Shown here piece after piece: positions 1-13,400 of a DNA stretch of 64,000 nt. How positions within the stretch are numbered: position 1 is the stretch's first letter; each line of letters starts with the position of its first letter. Origin of the DNA: Epiperipatus broadwayi (Eukaryota > Onychophora > Udeonychophora > Euonychophora > Peripatidae). The stretch lies in the NCBI GenBank assembly GCA_028023455.1, contig JAQFVV010000281.1, positions 248,001 through 312,000 of the forward strand, given 5' to 3'. The notes beneath the pieces were generated by a model. The model worked only from the letters and a program-made list of their open reading frames with translations. It made no database searches and was not told the DNA's origin. A program made the translations under genes and the position numbers.

Positions 1-235
1 CATATATAGCTGAATCTTTTTCTTAACGAAACTTCCCAATTCTTCATCTTTGCCTACTTTATTTTTGTGCATATCAACACTAGTAAACAGAAATTTTTTA
101 TCTTCTACCCATTTTTGACAGTTTGACATAAGATCCTTCTATATATGACTTCTACTTCAACTTTAAAATCATATTTCTTAATCTTTTATCTAATTCTTTT
201 CTTCTTTTCAAATTCATATTCATAACAAATAGTTA

Positions 236-720
236 CTAAACCAGTTTATTTTTAGTTTCACATGGAGACTCTTTTACCTGAGTTTCTGTCTCTGTATTAT
301 AACTTTCTTCTATTTCTTTATTTACATTTACTAGATTTTCCACCATACTTTCTATTTGTACCCATCTGTGCTTATTTCTAACTTTATTTCCGCCTTCTCT
401 GTCTGAACACTATTTGGTTCTAGCTCAATTTTTTTACCAAACTTATTTTTCACCTCCTTTTCCATCTCAGCTTCTTTTTCTACTTCATGAATTTCTTCTA
501 CTTTTCCTGTCATTTCTCTTCTCATTTCTTTCATTTCTTTAATATTTTCTACTTTGCACTGCCTAATTTCTTTTTTCAATTCTGCTCTCATTTCTTTAAT
601 CATTTTTCATTGGTCCTGCTTGATTTCACTAAGTTCTTTTTTAATTTGTATCATCATCTTCTTCATCATCAATCTGATCTCTGACTCTTCTTTTTCAACT
701 ACTCCTATTTTGACACAAGA
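236..720 (-). pseudogene. Gag-like coiled-coil remnant of an LTR-type retroelement
   Basis: On the minus strand a Lys/Glu-rich, Met-rich reading frame runs from about 720 to 352 with one in-frame TGA near 604. After a frame change it continues as similar acidic sequence to a stop at 236. Heptad-like spacing of Met, Ile and Leu among Glu/Lys runs (for example KEMKEMRREM) suggests a long coiled coil. It lies downstream, on the same strand, of a primer-binding-site-like motif at 1048-1066. That is where gag sits in an LTR element, and the coiled-coil remnants at 22.2-23.15 kb have similar character. There is no zinc knuckle or protease motif, and the element runs off the left edge. It could instead be an unrelated low-complexity coiled-coil exon. 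The gag label is inference from position. Confidence 0.4.
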
Positions 721-1047
721 TTAAATTTACAATACTAACTTTTTAAAAAAAAATCTAAAAGCATATAAAATGCTATTTACTGTTTATTATTTATTTGTCA
801 CATGAAAAAAACAAACTATATTTAACTCTTCAAAAAAAATGAACTGTGACAGACTTTTTAGAAAATACTCTTTTTACTGTTTCTAAATTATTTCATATAA
901 AAAGACAAACCCCTTTCTACCAAACTTACTCCAACAATACCTGCAATAATTAAACAAACTGATGCCCATCTACTAAATCTTGCCTCTTACTCCTGAAATC
1001 ATTCTCAATTGTCTAAACAAAATCTCACATGGGCTTGAAAACTCCAA

Positions 1048-1066
1048 GCCCCATGTTGGGTGCCCA
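1048..1066 (-). other. Primer-binding-site-like motif (Lys-tRNA type)
   Basis: Read on the minus strand this is TGGGCACCCAACATGGGGC. It closely resembles the classic Lys1,2-tRNA primer site TGGCGCCCAACGTGGGGC, with a few substitutions and one extra base. The sequence before it on that strand, GACCAGTACATAGG, resembles GACCATTACATAGG at the end of the long repeat at 21602-21615, which is also followed by a CAACATG-type motif. The agreement suggests two related elements. Confidence 0.45.
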
Positions 1067-3246
1067 AAATTATTATCCTATGTACTGGTCACTCAATCTA
1101 TTTTGATTGCACATGGTGCCACCAGATCTGGAAAATTTATTTACTGTGATAAGAATGGATGATGATGATGGTTTGTGTCGACTAAACTCAAGGAGAAACA
1201 ATATATCTGAAATATTGTTTAGACAATTGAGAAATGAAAGCACAAAGACAAACATCAGCCAAATTAAGTTTTAACAAACTTTAAAATTTTTATTAAGAGA
1301 AGACATACAAGAAGAGTTTCTAAGTTAACAAATAGGATTAGCTCAGGTGTGTACTGGAAAGACTAAACATAATGCTCTGGCAGACCTACTAATATTCTAA
1401 TAATGAATTATAAAGCAAGGAAGCAAATTTCATTCAGCAGAGGATTCATCCAAACATTGGCTTTCCAATTCACAGTTAAACATAACATTCTTGAAATAAA
1501 TCAACAAAACCAGTGCCAGTAAGCTTTTTGAGGTCTGAAAAATGTGTCAGGACCATGAATGTCATATGCTGGTAGAAGCTGCACCAAATATTACATTTAA
1601 AATAAAGATGATTGATTTATCTCAAGAACAACTGAAAAATATGATTTAAAATGAAATGAAAACAAACAATTAAAACTGGTGAATCCCCAACCAAACGATT
1701 GGCAAAAACTAATCTAAGAATAATAATTAAAGGTCTCAATAGGAGACAAGAAAATAATTAGAAAATCAGTTACATCCGCCCAAGCATTTCAAGAAAAATA
1801 AACTTACAAAACAAATTCTGAGTACATCCTCTGATAAATTTAAAGCCATACAAAATAAATCTATCAGAGAGTGCACATGAGTACAAAAATATTAAAGCTT
1901 TAAATACTTTAGCAGAATGAAAGTCCTTCTCACCTGTAATGTACAAAAAGATAAATATTATCTTCCTGCTGGCGACTTATAAAATTACAAAGAAAAAACA
2001 ATTCCAGTTTCCACTTTCAGAGACATAAGAAAAAAGAAACAAAACCTCTACCTGTGGAAAACTAGAAAAATAAATTTGCCAGCCAAAAGATTTTGTGTTT
2101 TGCCAAAGCACAAACACAGTATTTAAAATCAATTATTGGATATGCTAAAGCATTTATAAAAAGTTAGGCATAAAAATATAAAAACTCTCTCGTCACTTTT
2201 CCATAAACAATAATTGAAAGCAAACGTGAAATCTTAAAAATAAGATTCCAAGACACACTACAAAATACAAGAAAAAAAACACAACAATTATTACATATGA
2301 GGTTAAATATTGCTTATGAATACAGATTTATAATTAGATTGAGTGGAGATTTAATAAAAATATATTTACCCTGGAACGAATAAAAGAATATTTTACCTTA
2401 CAGTAAAACATAGTTTGCATAGAGTGCACACATTTATTTTAGTTCATTTTTAGGTCCTTTGACAGTGGCAAGGTAGAGGCAGTGTTTATTTTAGATGTTC
2501 ATGGCAGGATTGAAGGAGAGTTGGCAGGTGTGGGTCCATCTTTTGAGTTAAATTAGCAAGACATATAGTTGGTTATAAAATGTATAGCAGTATATTTTAG
2601 CATCCCAGAGAAAGCAAAATTGTTTTAGTAACTGCAAATTTTACTTTTAAGAAATTAAATGTCCAAACTGCTAATGTTACAAACATTGAATGAGGTTAAT
2701 CCAAAAGGAATATAAGAAGCTAAACCAAGCACTCTGATGGAGTATTTGCTTGGTCAAGGCTCTCTAGAATAGAATAGAATAGATAACCCATAAAATTTTT
2801 GGTGTTATTTATACCTCCACTCGATTTCCCATGTAAACTAGTTTTGTTCTTATTTTTTGCACCTCAGATCAGGGGCAAATCTTAATCTCCCACTCAACCT
2901 AATAAAGAATTCTATCCAGGGATTTATTTTGAACAAAAACAACAACATAAAATTAAATCTCTGCTTTTAGAATGAATAGAAATGATAAAAAAAAAGCAAC
3001 AGGAATGTAATTAGCTAGCCAGCATGTTTTTAATCAAATTGATTGAAAAAAATTAAAACATGCAGTATCAAAAAACTATTTTAAAAACAATTTTATAAAC
3101 CATAAAATGATCTATTTTAAATATAAACAAGTAGGTGTTTTAATACACATACTCTTTTTAAATAATAATAAAAATTTTAACATTAGATAAGATTTATTAA
3201 AAATGAAGTTTTTATTTTTGTTAGTAAAATCCTTGAATAGGACATC
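1067..3246. other. AT-rich noncoding DNA, possibly holding the LTR of the left-edge element
   Basis: If the minus-strand element at 236-1066 is real, its 5' LTR should occupy the first part of this stretch. I could not find the outer LTR boundary. No convincing exon, RNA gene or terminal repeat was seen. There are A-rich runs and a short GATGATGATG run near 1157. Confidence 0.4.
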
Positions 3247-3308
3247 AATCCAGTTCAATATATATATAGACTCATCTAATCCAGTTCAATATATATATAG
3301 ACTCATCT
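3247..3308. repeat. 31-bp perfect tandem duplication
   Basis: A 31-bp unit containing CCAGTTCAATATATATATAG occurs twice back to back without a visible difference. It probably arose by replication slippage or unequal exchange around the internal AT run. Confidence 0.85.
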
Positions 3309-3698
3309 ATAATAATTTCATCTGTAGCAACAGTAGTGACTTTTTAAAAAATGATTTTGCCTAATAATTTTTGATTTTGTTTTATTAATAGCTTCACATG
3401 TGCACCCACACATTTATATAATATGAAAATACTACAACAGAAATTAAATATGTTAAATGATATTAAATATCTCAAGTATAGTTTTGATGCCTGTGTGCTA
3501 TAATCATGGATGTTCTGTTAAGAATCCATGAGATCTAACCATGATATATATGGTTTACTTAATTTGCTTTAACATATTTAATCTCTGTTTTAGTAATTTG
3601 AAATTATTATTAATAATACAGAGAACCAAGATATTATATATATATGCTTTTATAATTGTTCTATTCATGCAAGAATATATATATATATATATTTACAG

Positions 3699-4100
3699 AG
3701 TTGCAACCTGATGTTACTCGTATATATCAAACAATTTTTCAACCTGATCCACCAATAGCATATAAACCATTATGTATTAGACCATTTTATACTTTAAAAT
3801 TTATGTATTATGTGTCAGATTTGTTATTTATTAATGTCTTCACTGTTGAAGGTGGTAGAAGATATAGGATAGTTTATAAATTTTCTACTGCTAATTATAC
3901 ATCACCAGGAAAATATACGCCATTTTCACATGAACTATTAGGTGAGATATCTATATCAAGTGATGCATCTCACAATATTTGTTTTTCATCTGTTCATCCC
4001 AACGTTTCAAGAACAACATGGTTTTGGTCAATAACCTCTAAAAGTTTTGATGATAAATACAAAACAGACGAGGAATGGTTTCAAGTACTTATAACACCAG
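3699..4100 (+). CDS. Candidate coding exon, symmetric phase 1-1, unidentified (extracellular?) module
   Basis: A 402-nt open segment is bounded by an acceptor (TATATTTACAG) and a donor (CAG|GTAAAT). The frame enters with two bases of a codon and leaves with one, so both introns are phase 1. That is the class typical of shuffled extracellular modules. The roughly 134-residue segment is not low complexity: it has spread aromatic residues, an FTVEGGRRYRIVYKF stretch, two N-glycosylation sequons (NYT, NVS), few cysteines, and a strand-like hydrophobic pattern. Open frame extends only a little past the splice sites, and the upstream part reads through AT repeat, which supports exon limits at the signals. 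I do not recognise the family. Flanks are AT-rich intron-like DNA. This is the best protein-coding candidate in the window. Confidence 0.65.
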
Positions 4101-5419
4101 GTAAATTTAATGTGATATATTGTTATTTAAAATACACATAATAGTGTAACCAAAATAAAAATATGAACTTTAGTTATATATAATTTCACAATATGGAAGT
4201 CAATAAATACAAGGAACATGAAATTATGCTAATATTTTTATTAATTCTGTCATGAATTAAAATAGTATTCAGTTAAAACTAAGATTGTATGCACATGCTC
4301 TTGTACAATAATTAATTATTTGTATAGATAGTATGCTAGTAGGAAACAACATTGTAATTTATATATTAATAAATGTCTTTGTTTATTATTTGACATTTAT
4401 ATTAACCTTTGTACTATATGTTTTAAAATAGCTTTTGTTTATATTTTTAAAAATAATGTTTAAAGTCTTAATTTTAAAATAAAAATTAATCTTAAAAATA
4501 TTATATAAAATGTTTAAATAAATAAGTAATAAACAAAAATAAATAATTAAAGTAGAAAACATTGTTTTAGTTTTTAGATTAAAAAATGTATTTTAACAAA
4601 AGAACAATTCTTTACAAAAGTGATATCCTGTAAGATGAGTAATTTTTTGAAAGATTTGAATTCTGCATTTAATTGCAAATAAGCAATAAAATGTAATATT
4701 GGCATTCTAAATATTAAACACTTTATGTTTGTCATTAATAAAATTTTATTTGTCTTATTTTCTGCTAAAAACCCAAATATACTTACATACAAGCAGATGA
4801 TTACACATTTATTGAAAAACAAATATTTCAATTACTTTTATGAAAATAATACAAATAAATGAATGGATAAATCATGTAAAAATGCACTTTTGTATTTCAA
4901 AAAAACTGAAATCATACGAATCAACAAAGCACATTCTGTTCTAGTCATCACCTTTAAATAAGCGCAAAATAAGTGAAAAACGACAACAGAATGCTAGGAC
5001 TGAATCACTTTGAACCTGATTTTAGCATTATTCTCAGAATAATCAGCCATAAGATTAATCAATTAATTATTAATATCATCCAATTTTTTTAATATTAATT
5101 AAGATTTTATATGGAATAAAGGGTTATATAAAAATAAATATGTAATTTTAAATGTAATCAAAAGAATCCATGTTTGTGTGAAGTTAAAGAACTATACACA
5201 TATAATAATGGAATTATGACCATTAGATATTGATTACTACAAATTATTGTGCTAAAATGATTATTTGCTCATCTATGACCAACAGGGGTCATGCACAACA
5301 TATTGTGACTATAACTTAAAATTTAATTTTTTTTGATTAGATATAATGATAAATTGAAGCATTAAACACATATCTTAACACAAACCTAGTAATATTTACT
5401 TATCATTATCCATCCCACA
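4101..5419. other. AT-rich intron-like DNA
   Basis: This follows the 3699-4100 donor. It is dominated by A/T runs with stops in all frames. No exon, RNA gene or organised repeat was seen. Confidence 0.5.
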
Positions 5420-5553
<134 letters not shown>

Positions 5554-5944
5554 TTATTCTTCTTCTAATAGTTAGTTATTTAAATTAGCCTTATCAAAAC
5601 TGCTAGATTAAAATCTATTTTACTCTTATATATACATAAAATACTTGATGTGATATTAGAAATGGGTGAAACAATGCTTAAATAATAATTGATTTACTTA
5701 GAACAACAAGAAATAAAAATCAATTTAACTTTTTGTATATTTACACATTCTGTTATAATTAAATATATAAAAAGAAATTATTTAAAATGGATCTGAAAAA
5801 TCAGTCAAGTATATAATAGTTAAATACATTTACTTAAAATCTTTATTTATCCTCTCCCTCCCGACTCTAAAGCAAATAAACAAATCTTATACGATTTAAA
5901 ATGAATATTTTTTCCAATTCTTTTTATATCATAAAGCAAATTTA

Positions 5945-6054
5945 TCCTTATAATAATAAAAAGAAAAAAGAAAAAGACGATAAATTGGGAGAAAGAAGAA
6001 GTAGGACGAGGAAGAAGAAAAAAAGAAAAACAAGAGGGAAAAGGAAGAGTTTTG
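5945..6054 (+). repeat. Polypurine (A/G) low-complexity tract
   Basis: A strongly purine-biased stretch of AGAAGAAG, GAGGAAG and AAAAAGAAAAA runs. An open frame on the opposite strand is only the polypyrimidine complement and is not treated as a gene. Confidence 0.7.
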
Positions 6055-6577
6055 CCATTTTTCATAACATAAAGTGAATTTACTCATAGACTAATAAAAA
6101 GTATATCAGTACATCAATTTTAATTTAAAAAGAAAATTAATCTTTTGTAAAAAAATATGTTTGAGATTATAAGCAAAGTTATTATTTATTTATAATGGGG
6201 TTATTTAAAAGATTGTACCAAATTTTGTTTTGTTTGTCTGTTGAGGTTAGTATGTATACAATGCTCATTTTTCTATGTTTAAAATATTAAATGGCAACTT
6301 AACATTACGATTTCCAATCATTAAAACATATCTTCACAGCTTCATGTACAAATGGGAAAAGCTAGCAGACTTCTTAGATAAGTTTATTTTAGTTATGCTT
6401 AGTAGTAGAGAAAAGCAGATAAATGCTTAATGGGAATGCATGTTCTTCTTTAGTACATTTCTCTTGTAATCTATGATTTATTACTTTTATTTTTAAATAA
6501 ATATTGGGTTCGTTCTAGTGTTGCAAAGAAGTCTGACAATGTCAGGTGTACTTACAATTTTATTTATCACTATTCAG

Positions 6578-6649
6578 GCTCCACATTGCTCTACAAGGAC
6601 TACATTCTTGGAAAGTTGACAACAACACCCTACAGTCTACTGAATCACA
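6578..6649 (+). CDS. Weak candidate exon (72 nt)
   Basis: A higher-GC block starts after a TATCACTATTCAG acceptor and ends at CACA|GTAAAT. One frame is open through all 24 codons with phase 2 at both ends (start LHIALQGLHSWKV). The composition stands out from the AT-rich surroundings. It is short, the donor is ordinary, and a fragment of a dispersed repeat would look the same. No family was recognised. Confidence 0.25.
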
Positions 6650-9600
6650 GTAAATAAATATGAATCTTATTAACTAAAAATCACCTTTACAGCTGGTAAT
6701 TAGTGAGTTATGCAAACTAATATGGTTGGCAAAAAAAATTACAGCCAATTAAAAAATTTTTTTCTTATGTCTAACAATAGTCAAAATTTTCTTAGGAATC
6801 TTATAACAATAGAAAAAAATGCCTTCACAGAATATCCTCTGACAGTCTGTCTTTAATTTGCAATTCACTTTATTTATTTATTTTATTAACATTTAATATT
6901 TTTGAAAATAATTAATTTTGTGTTTAAATTATGTTTTCAAAGAAAGCAAGGAAACAAAACTTTTAATTTCTTTCAAATTTTTTTTTTTTGCCGTAATTTA
7001 TTATTATAATTATGATTTACCTTTAAGAAAAACTAAACCTTTCAGAAGTTTTAAATCCCATAATCTTTTTTTAAATATTAAAACCAGCTAAATTTGTTTT
7101 AACTTTTGTAGCCTTTTTATTTATGTTTATAGGCTATATACTGTAATGGTATTTTCAGCTAGCTAAGTGTAAACTATATGTAGGTACTAAAGAGTAATGA
7201 TAGGACACTTTAGCTCACTTTAAGAATTACATACTTCAAATCATAATAATAATTTCTGAAGAAATCAATATTTCAGAGTAATTTAGAATGAGATTGAATT
7301 GAAGAATGATTATAAAGCTACTTCTTTAAATCCAAGACCTATGAGTCATCATTACAAAATTGATGCTTTTCTTACCTAAGAATTAAATAAAGAATAAACA
7401 ACTCTCCCAATAACTTATATTTGACTCTATTAACAATTAGTTTGGTGATGAGATAGCTTTTGGGTCACGTTTTACTATTATAAAAACTAAGATCATAAGT
7501 AAAAAAAAAACATTTGATCCCATGAACATTCTGACTTTAATTGATTTACTCTCAGGGTTTAACATGACTAATGAGACTTGATTATGCACCAAAATATAAA
7601 TTGGAATAAAAGAGAATTTTTATTGAATCCACCTTATATTTGCAGAGGAAAGATTATATGCTATTCATGGATATTTAAAATCTCTCAAAATTAAACAAAA
7701 TAATGTGAAAAGTAGCTATGGCTTATGCAAGTAATCATAAGATTTAAGTATTTACAAAAAATTATCATAGAATTAAATTCACTGACTTAAACATTGCTTA
7801 ATGATCCTTGTATTGACAAGTAAAAAAATTTCAAATAAATCTCAAAGTCACTTTATATATAACAAATGGTACATCTTCATTTTGCTTAAAGTTTATTTTT
7901 CTTTTAAAATGGCAACAATAATAATAATAATCAGATAACAAGTGATGTTCTATTTATTCCAGGTTTTCATTTCATTGTAACATCATTTCTATTCATGTGT
8001 TTATCAACAGTGTATATGTGATATTGTTTATATCTACACGAGGACCACCTATTCTTTAACAGATAAAATTTATTTGTGATAATGAAGTAGTAATATCATA
8101 ACTCAGAATCATAGATACCTTAACAAGGCAAGGCCATTCCAGTCTTAACTCAACTTCATTAACTCTCTCTTCATTGTGTGATAACTTTATACATCTACTC
8201 TGTCATTTTGTCAAGATTAAACTTCTCTTATAAATGCAAATGCTACTCTCTAATTAATTATTTATCTGGAGGCTTCCACTATGGTCACAATTTTTCATAT
8301 ATCCTACAATATCACTGCTAATTCTGAACCCTAGGTAAAGGTTTATCATGAGATTATATAATCTCATCTACTTCTTGTATGCTAGACTACAAAAACTAAT
8401 AAAAAATTCCTTTTGTTTCTATCTCACACTTAAAGAAATTCACACACATTGTAAGTATATAAAATATCTTACTTATTTAGCTTTTGAACGCATTTCATGA
8501 CTAAGTCTTGGTCGTTTATTGAAAAAAAAACATTAATTACTTTTAACATCAACAACAATACACTACATCTATAGTTTGTAAATGGTTCCCCTGCATACAA
8601 GATAAAAGAAATAGCAATTTGAAATCTCCAGAGTATACCAATTTACATATATAGTGTACATATTATAAAGTATGTAAATGAAAATAATAATGAAATACAT
8701 TAATAATAAATAACACCTCATGTATTATTATTTACCTTGGAGAATTAAAATCTATTGTATTTTATTATTTATCTTAATAAGTTAGAAGTTTAAATTCAGT
8801 AGTGTAGGCTTTAATTAAAAAAAAATCATTTTCATTTATTATCTTCTCCCTTTTTTGTTTTGAAGACAGACTGTAGTCAACCATCTTGATTAATTTTCAT
8901 AAATATTGAACTAAGATGTACCATGGCTTTTAATGACTAACATCATTTCAAGAATTATTTGCGCTGGATTTCTCAAAGTGTTTGTTTTAGTTGGTTTCAT
9001 GAAGGTAAATTAATTGATGGTGATACAGTTGATTTCAAGATTTCAGGTAATCTTTAAATTGATTTCAGGACAGGAATCGATATTATTTTAAGTTGATTTC
9101 TTTTGAGACATGCTTGTTGATGTTTAATTGCGCTTCCAAAAGTGATATATTTGTTGGAAAGGATTGAGCCGGAGGGAGATTAAACTCCCCAGATCATGAC
9201 TCTCTTTCAACTTTGCCATTCTGTAGTAGAAGTATCTCAATTAAAGTTTTCTGAATCGGCCAAAACAAAAAAAAAATTGACAGCCACAATATCGGTTGTC
9301 TTTCTCTTAATAATGGCAATCGATCGTCAAAACTTTCCCCCTTTTTTGTTATTATAGTATTTGGCTGAGTCCTTCATGCACTACTGACGTCAACCCTATT
9401 GTTAACATAATTGTTAATCTTCAATTATTAATGTTTGATAAAAGAAACAAAAATCATACAAACATATGCTTAACAGTTTATGAAAAAATAGATAAATAAA
9501 TAAACAAATAAACTTACACTGCAAGTAAGTTCAAAATAAATGTACAATGTAAACACATTTAATAATTTCATATGTCAATATTTTAAATATGGACATTATC

Positions 9601-10075
9601 AAAAGCAAATATTTTTAAACATGAACTAAGATTCTTATGAGAACCGAATCCATGATTTTCTCTTCTATCACCATTACTATTGTCAAATTCCAAAACCATA
9701 AATAAACAGATATACCACACACAAAAAATCGAAATAATTAAAGAACAATAATAACAACAAACAACAAAAATATATATAAACAAATAATTTTTTTTTTGCA
9801 ACCCTCCTCTATTGCAAGCTAAGAAAAGTCCATCAGTTATCATGACCCTTAAGGAAAACACATGAAAGTGACTCCATCTATCACTATAGAAAAATACTCT
9901 CATCCCAGGCCATTAACAATTCAAATCTCACATAAAAGAAAATTCCTTCATTTAAGAAATATAGATACAAACATACACACACTTCTTCTCCACCAATTTT
10001 TTTATTATTGACAACAGACACGATGTAAGTGGTTGGTCTTTCCAATCTTTACAATATATATATATTATAACTTAA
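6650..10075. other. AT-rich noncoding DNA with one less AT-rich island
   Basis: Mostly simple AT-rich sequence with stops in all frames. A less AT-rich island at about 9125-9400 contains GATTGAGCCGGAGGGAG, TGAATCGGCC and several CGATCG-type words. It has no clear frame, tRNA fold or inverted ends. It could be an old transposon fragment or regulatory DNA, and I cannot decide. Confidence 0.4.
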
Positions 10076-10455
10076 AGAAAAGACAGAGAGAAAGAGAGGA
10101 GGAGGGAAAGTGAAATGAAAAAGAAAAGGAAAAGAAGAAGAGAATGAAATGAGAGAGAGATGAAAAGATGAAAAGACCTAGCAATGGAATTATGGAGAGA
10201 AAGATGATAATAATGAAAGAGAGAGAAAAGAAAAGAGGAAAAGAAATGAAAGAAATAAGAAAAGATTAGAAATGAAATTACAGAGAAAGATGATAATTGG
10301 AAGCAAGAGAAAAGAAAAGATGAAAAGAACTGAAAGAAACAAGAAATTATACATGGTGGAGAAAGAGATGGAAAGAGAAGAAGAAATGACATAAATGATT
10401 TGAAATGGATGAGATAATAGAAATGATGTGAGAGAGAGAGATGAAAAATGATGTG
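10076..10455 (+). repeat. Polypurine tract (GA/GAAA-rich, degenerate ~60-bp periodicity)
   Basis: Nearly 400 bp of purine-rich sequence is built from AGAGAGAAAG, AAAAGAAAAG and GATGATAAT motifs. The segment ATGAAAT..AGAGAGA..GATGAAAAGA recurs several times, so it is a degenerate minisatellite. The 106-codon frame on the minus strand (Ser/Phe/Leu) is the complement of this tract, not a gene. Confidence 0.75.
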
Positions 10456-13400
10456 AACAGAAACAAAATTGGAGACTCTTAATGACTCAGCTCAGTGGGG
10501 TTACAATAAAATTTAAGAAAAGAGATGATGATGATTCAGAGATGTACAATCAGATAGAGACCAAATCCAATACTAATGCAACTATAACTATTAGGGCATA
10601 CAAATACTCTACTACTAAACCATACAAAATATTTAAAATCATTAACTAATAGTGATTAGAATATTCCTATCAACAGATCACACACACTCTGAATAAGAAT
10701 AATGGTGCCTTGATTGTGGAAGATTATCTTACTAAGTTATATCTAACAAGGCAACAAGAGTAAATAATTTCAGGAATTCTAAAACTAAAACTCTTCTGCA
10801 AAATTAAAGTTTAAGTTGCCTATAAAATAATTGCTGGATGAATAAAACAAATGAGTGATATCTTAGCTGATCATAGAATAACTATATTATATTCAATCTT
10901 AAAATAATAAACAAAACAAATATTAATTCACAAATTTAATGAATCAATTTAAATTTAAACTAATAATGGCCTATTATCCAAGACATTACTCAAGCAAAGA
11001 AAAGGACAAGGGTATTTTTTATGCCTTTCCCCTACTCACAGACAACCTACTCAAGACCTCAAATGCAGATGGATTAAAATTCTTTAAACATATAAGGTAT
11101 AAAATAATGATAGATAATGTGCAGTTAATATAAGATAATATGCAGCTTTTAAAATAATGGTAACTAAAAATATTTTTCTGAAATATTAATATTCTTAATC
11201 TCATATTGCATAATCTTTATTCTGAGAAGATATACTGATAATTTAAAAATAAACATTTAAGTAAGCATTTAATTAAGTATCTGATATAATGCAATTATCT
11301 ATTATTGTTATTCAATCTAAGAATCGCTTTAGCATGGCTTTATAATTTTAAAATTAATATCACATATATTTAATTAACTTTATGATATATTTGTGAAATT
11401 TTGACTTAAAGACTTAATAAACTTTGGAAACTTAAGATTTTGTGAACTGGAAACCAAAGACAATAATATTTTCCTATAAAAGTAAAACAAACAACAACAA
11501 ACTTTTTAAAATAAAATAATTTACTTTATTGAGAAAAGTAAGAACATGTTTATAATTTAAATGGAATACAAGCATTGCCAATATAGTGCTGGAACCTAAT
11601 ACAAGTATTTTGGCCTTTGAAAAACTTTATTTGGTTTTCAATAATATACAACTTCTTTAGCTACTGTTATTAACTATCTTTCTTAAAACTCTTTTACATT
11701 GTATGTTCTGATAAATAAACTAATACAATGATGTAATTATACATAATAGCAGGCAAAGGTTATTCAATACTGAATTTTAATCTCTTTTAAACAATTAGAG
11801 ATTTTAAAATCTTTGGACTTTAATTATAATATCTGTATTTAATAAGCACACTTCTAATTTTTAATTAAAATAATTCATAACACTATGCTGTCTTTTAGTA
11901 ATCAGACTAACACACACAACTAGGTTTGTATTTGAAACCCTAATCTTAACTTTATAATCCTGAGCTTAACAAACTCTAAACTGGAATAAACATATTCAGC
12001 ATATTTTTGAAAAAAAAAAAATCATCACCAGTTACACTGATATAACTAATATTATAGCTAGTGATACATTTAAATCAAACTAAGCTAATTTTAAAATTAA
12101 ATGAAATTAAATGTATGGGACATTCACTCATCAAAGATCAGTTATACTCTTTTAAATAAATTTAGTCCACATAAAACTATTACCCTCAATGTTTTAAAAT
12201 TAAATAAAAATGTAACAGACTTACAAATTCCGTGGCAAAACTGTGGATGAAAATATTAAAATTAATATGTGTGAATTGCCACTTATACCATACGCATAAT
12301 TTAACATACTTTAAAATAAATAGAACTTATTGTTGGTTAGCTTGTGGATGATAAAACTATCATATCAACACAATTTAAACATTGATATACCTATGAGCAT
12401 TAAAATAGCTATTACTACCTGAAGAAATACATTTCCTCAAACAAAAATATCTTGTCATCATTAATGCAACATCACCTACTGTTGTGGAATTAGCATTAAG
12501 TCATCATGAATGATAGGCAAAAACTATAAAAACATATAAGCTCCTCAGAGCTGAAAAAGAATGTGGTGGCTTCCAAAAATACCTAACTTTGAGGCAAAAA
12601 CTAATGTCTGGAACTTGTCTACAGCACATCTGGCAACATGAAAAATGTACCAAGAAAAGCACAATCCTCTGTCATGGGATTTCCAATGCTTATAAATGTG
12701 ATCATCATCACTGAAAAATACAATACAATAACCCTCTTTTGGAAACAAGCACTATCAAATCATGGAAATACAATACAATAAGGATGAAGGATCTTGTCTA
12801 CTCCATAAAACATTCTCAAAATTATTAACTAAGCCTAAATTTATGAGGCTAACAAATCATAACTAATAGCAAGATATATACTTCACCTGAATTAACTAAG
12901 TTATTAATAAGAAGATTAAAAATACAAAAACATATATTCAATGTAAGAATCAACAAAGCAAAAACTGTGTCAAAATGACTACTATGAGAAATACTTTAAA
13001 ATTAAATGCATATAAAATTCTAGGCAAGGCACAATGCACACATAATAAAATATTCAATACTAAAATATAATAACTAGTGGACTTTTTAAAAAAATTGCAA
13101 ATTAAATGCGAGAATATTTATTTCTCGATGCATATATAAAAAAATATTTGTAGTTATTATTAATATAACATTCATAAAACAAATGAATGGATACTCTCTG
13201 ATAAACTTCTTTGGTAAATTTAAAACAAAACTGAGTGAATCATTCCACTTATAATAAGCTAAGACTGTGATATTTACTACTCCATAAATAAATTATTAAA
13301 TATAAACTAACTTGTGAAATGCTTAATAAATAAAACAAAATTGATGTAAAAATGGCAAAATATTTGCTCATTCAAATAAACCCATTAAGTTTTAAAATTA

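Noticed and set aside
10072-10392. 106-codon minus-strand frame (Ser/Phe/Leu)
   Set aside because: It is the complement of a purine-rich minisatellite.
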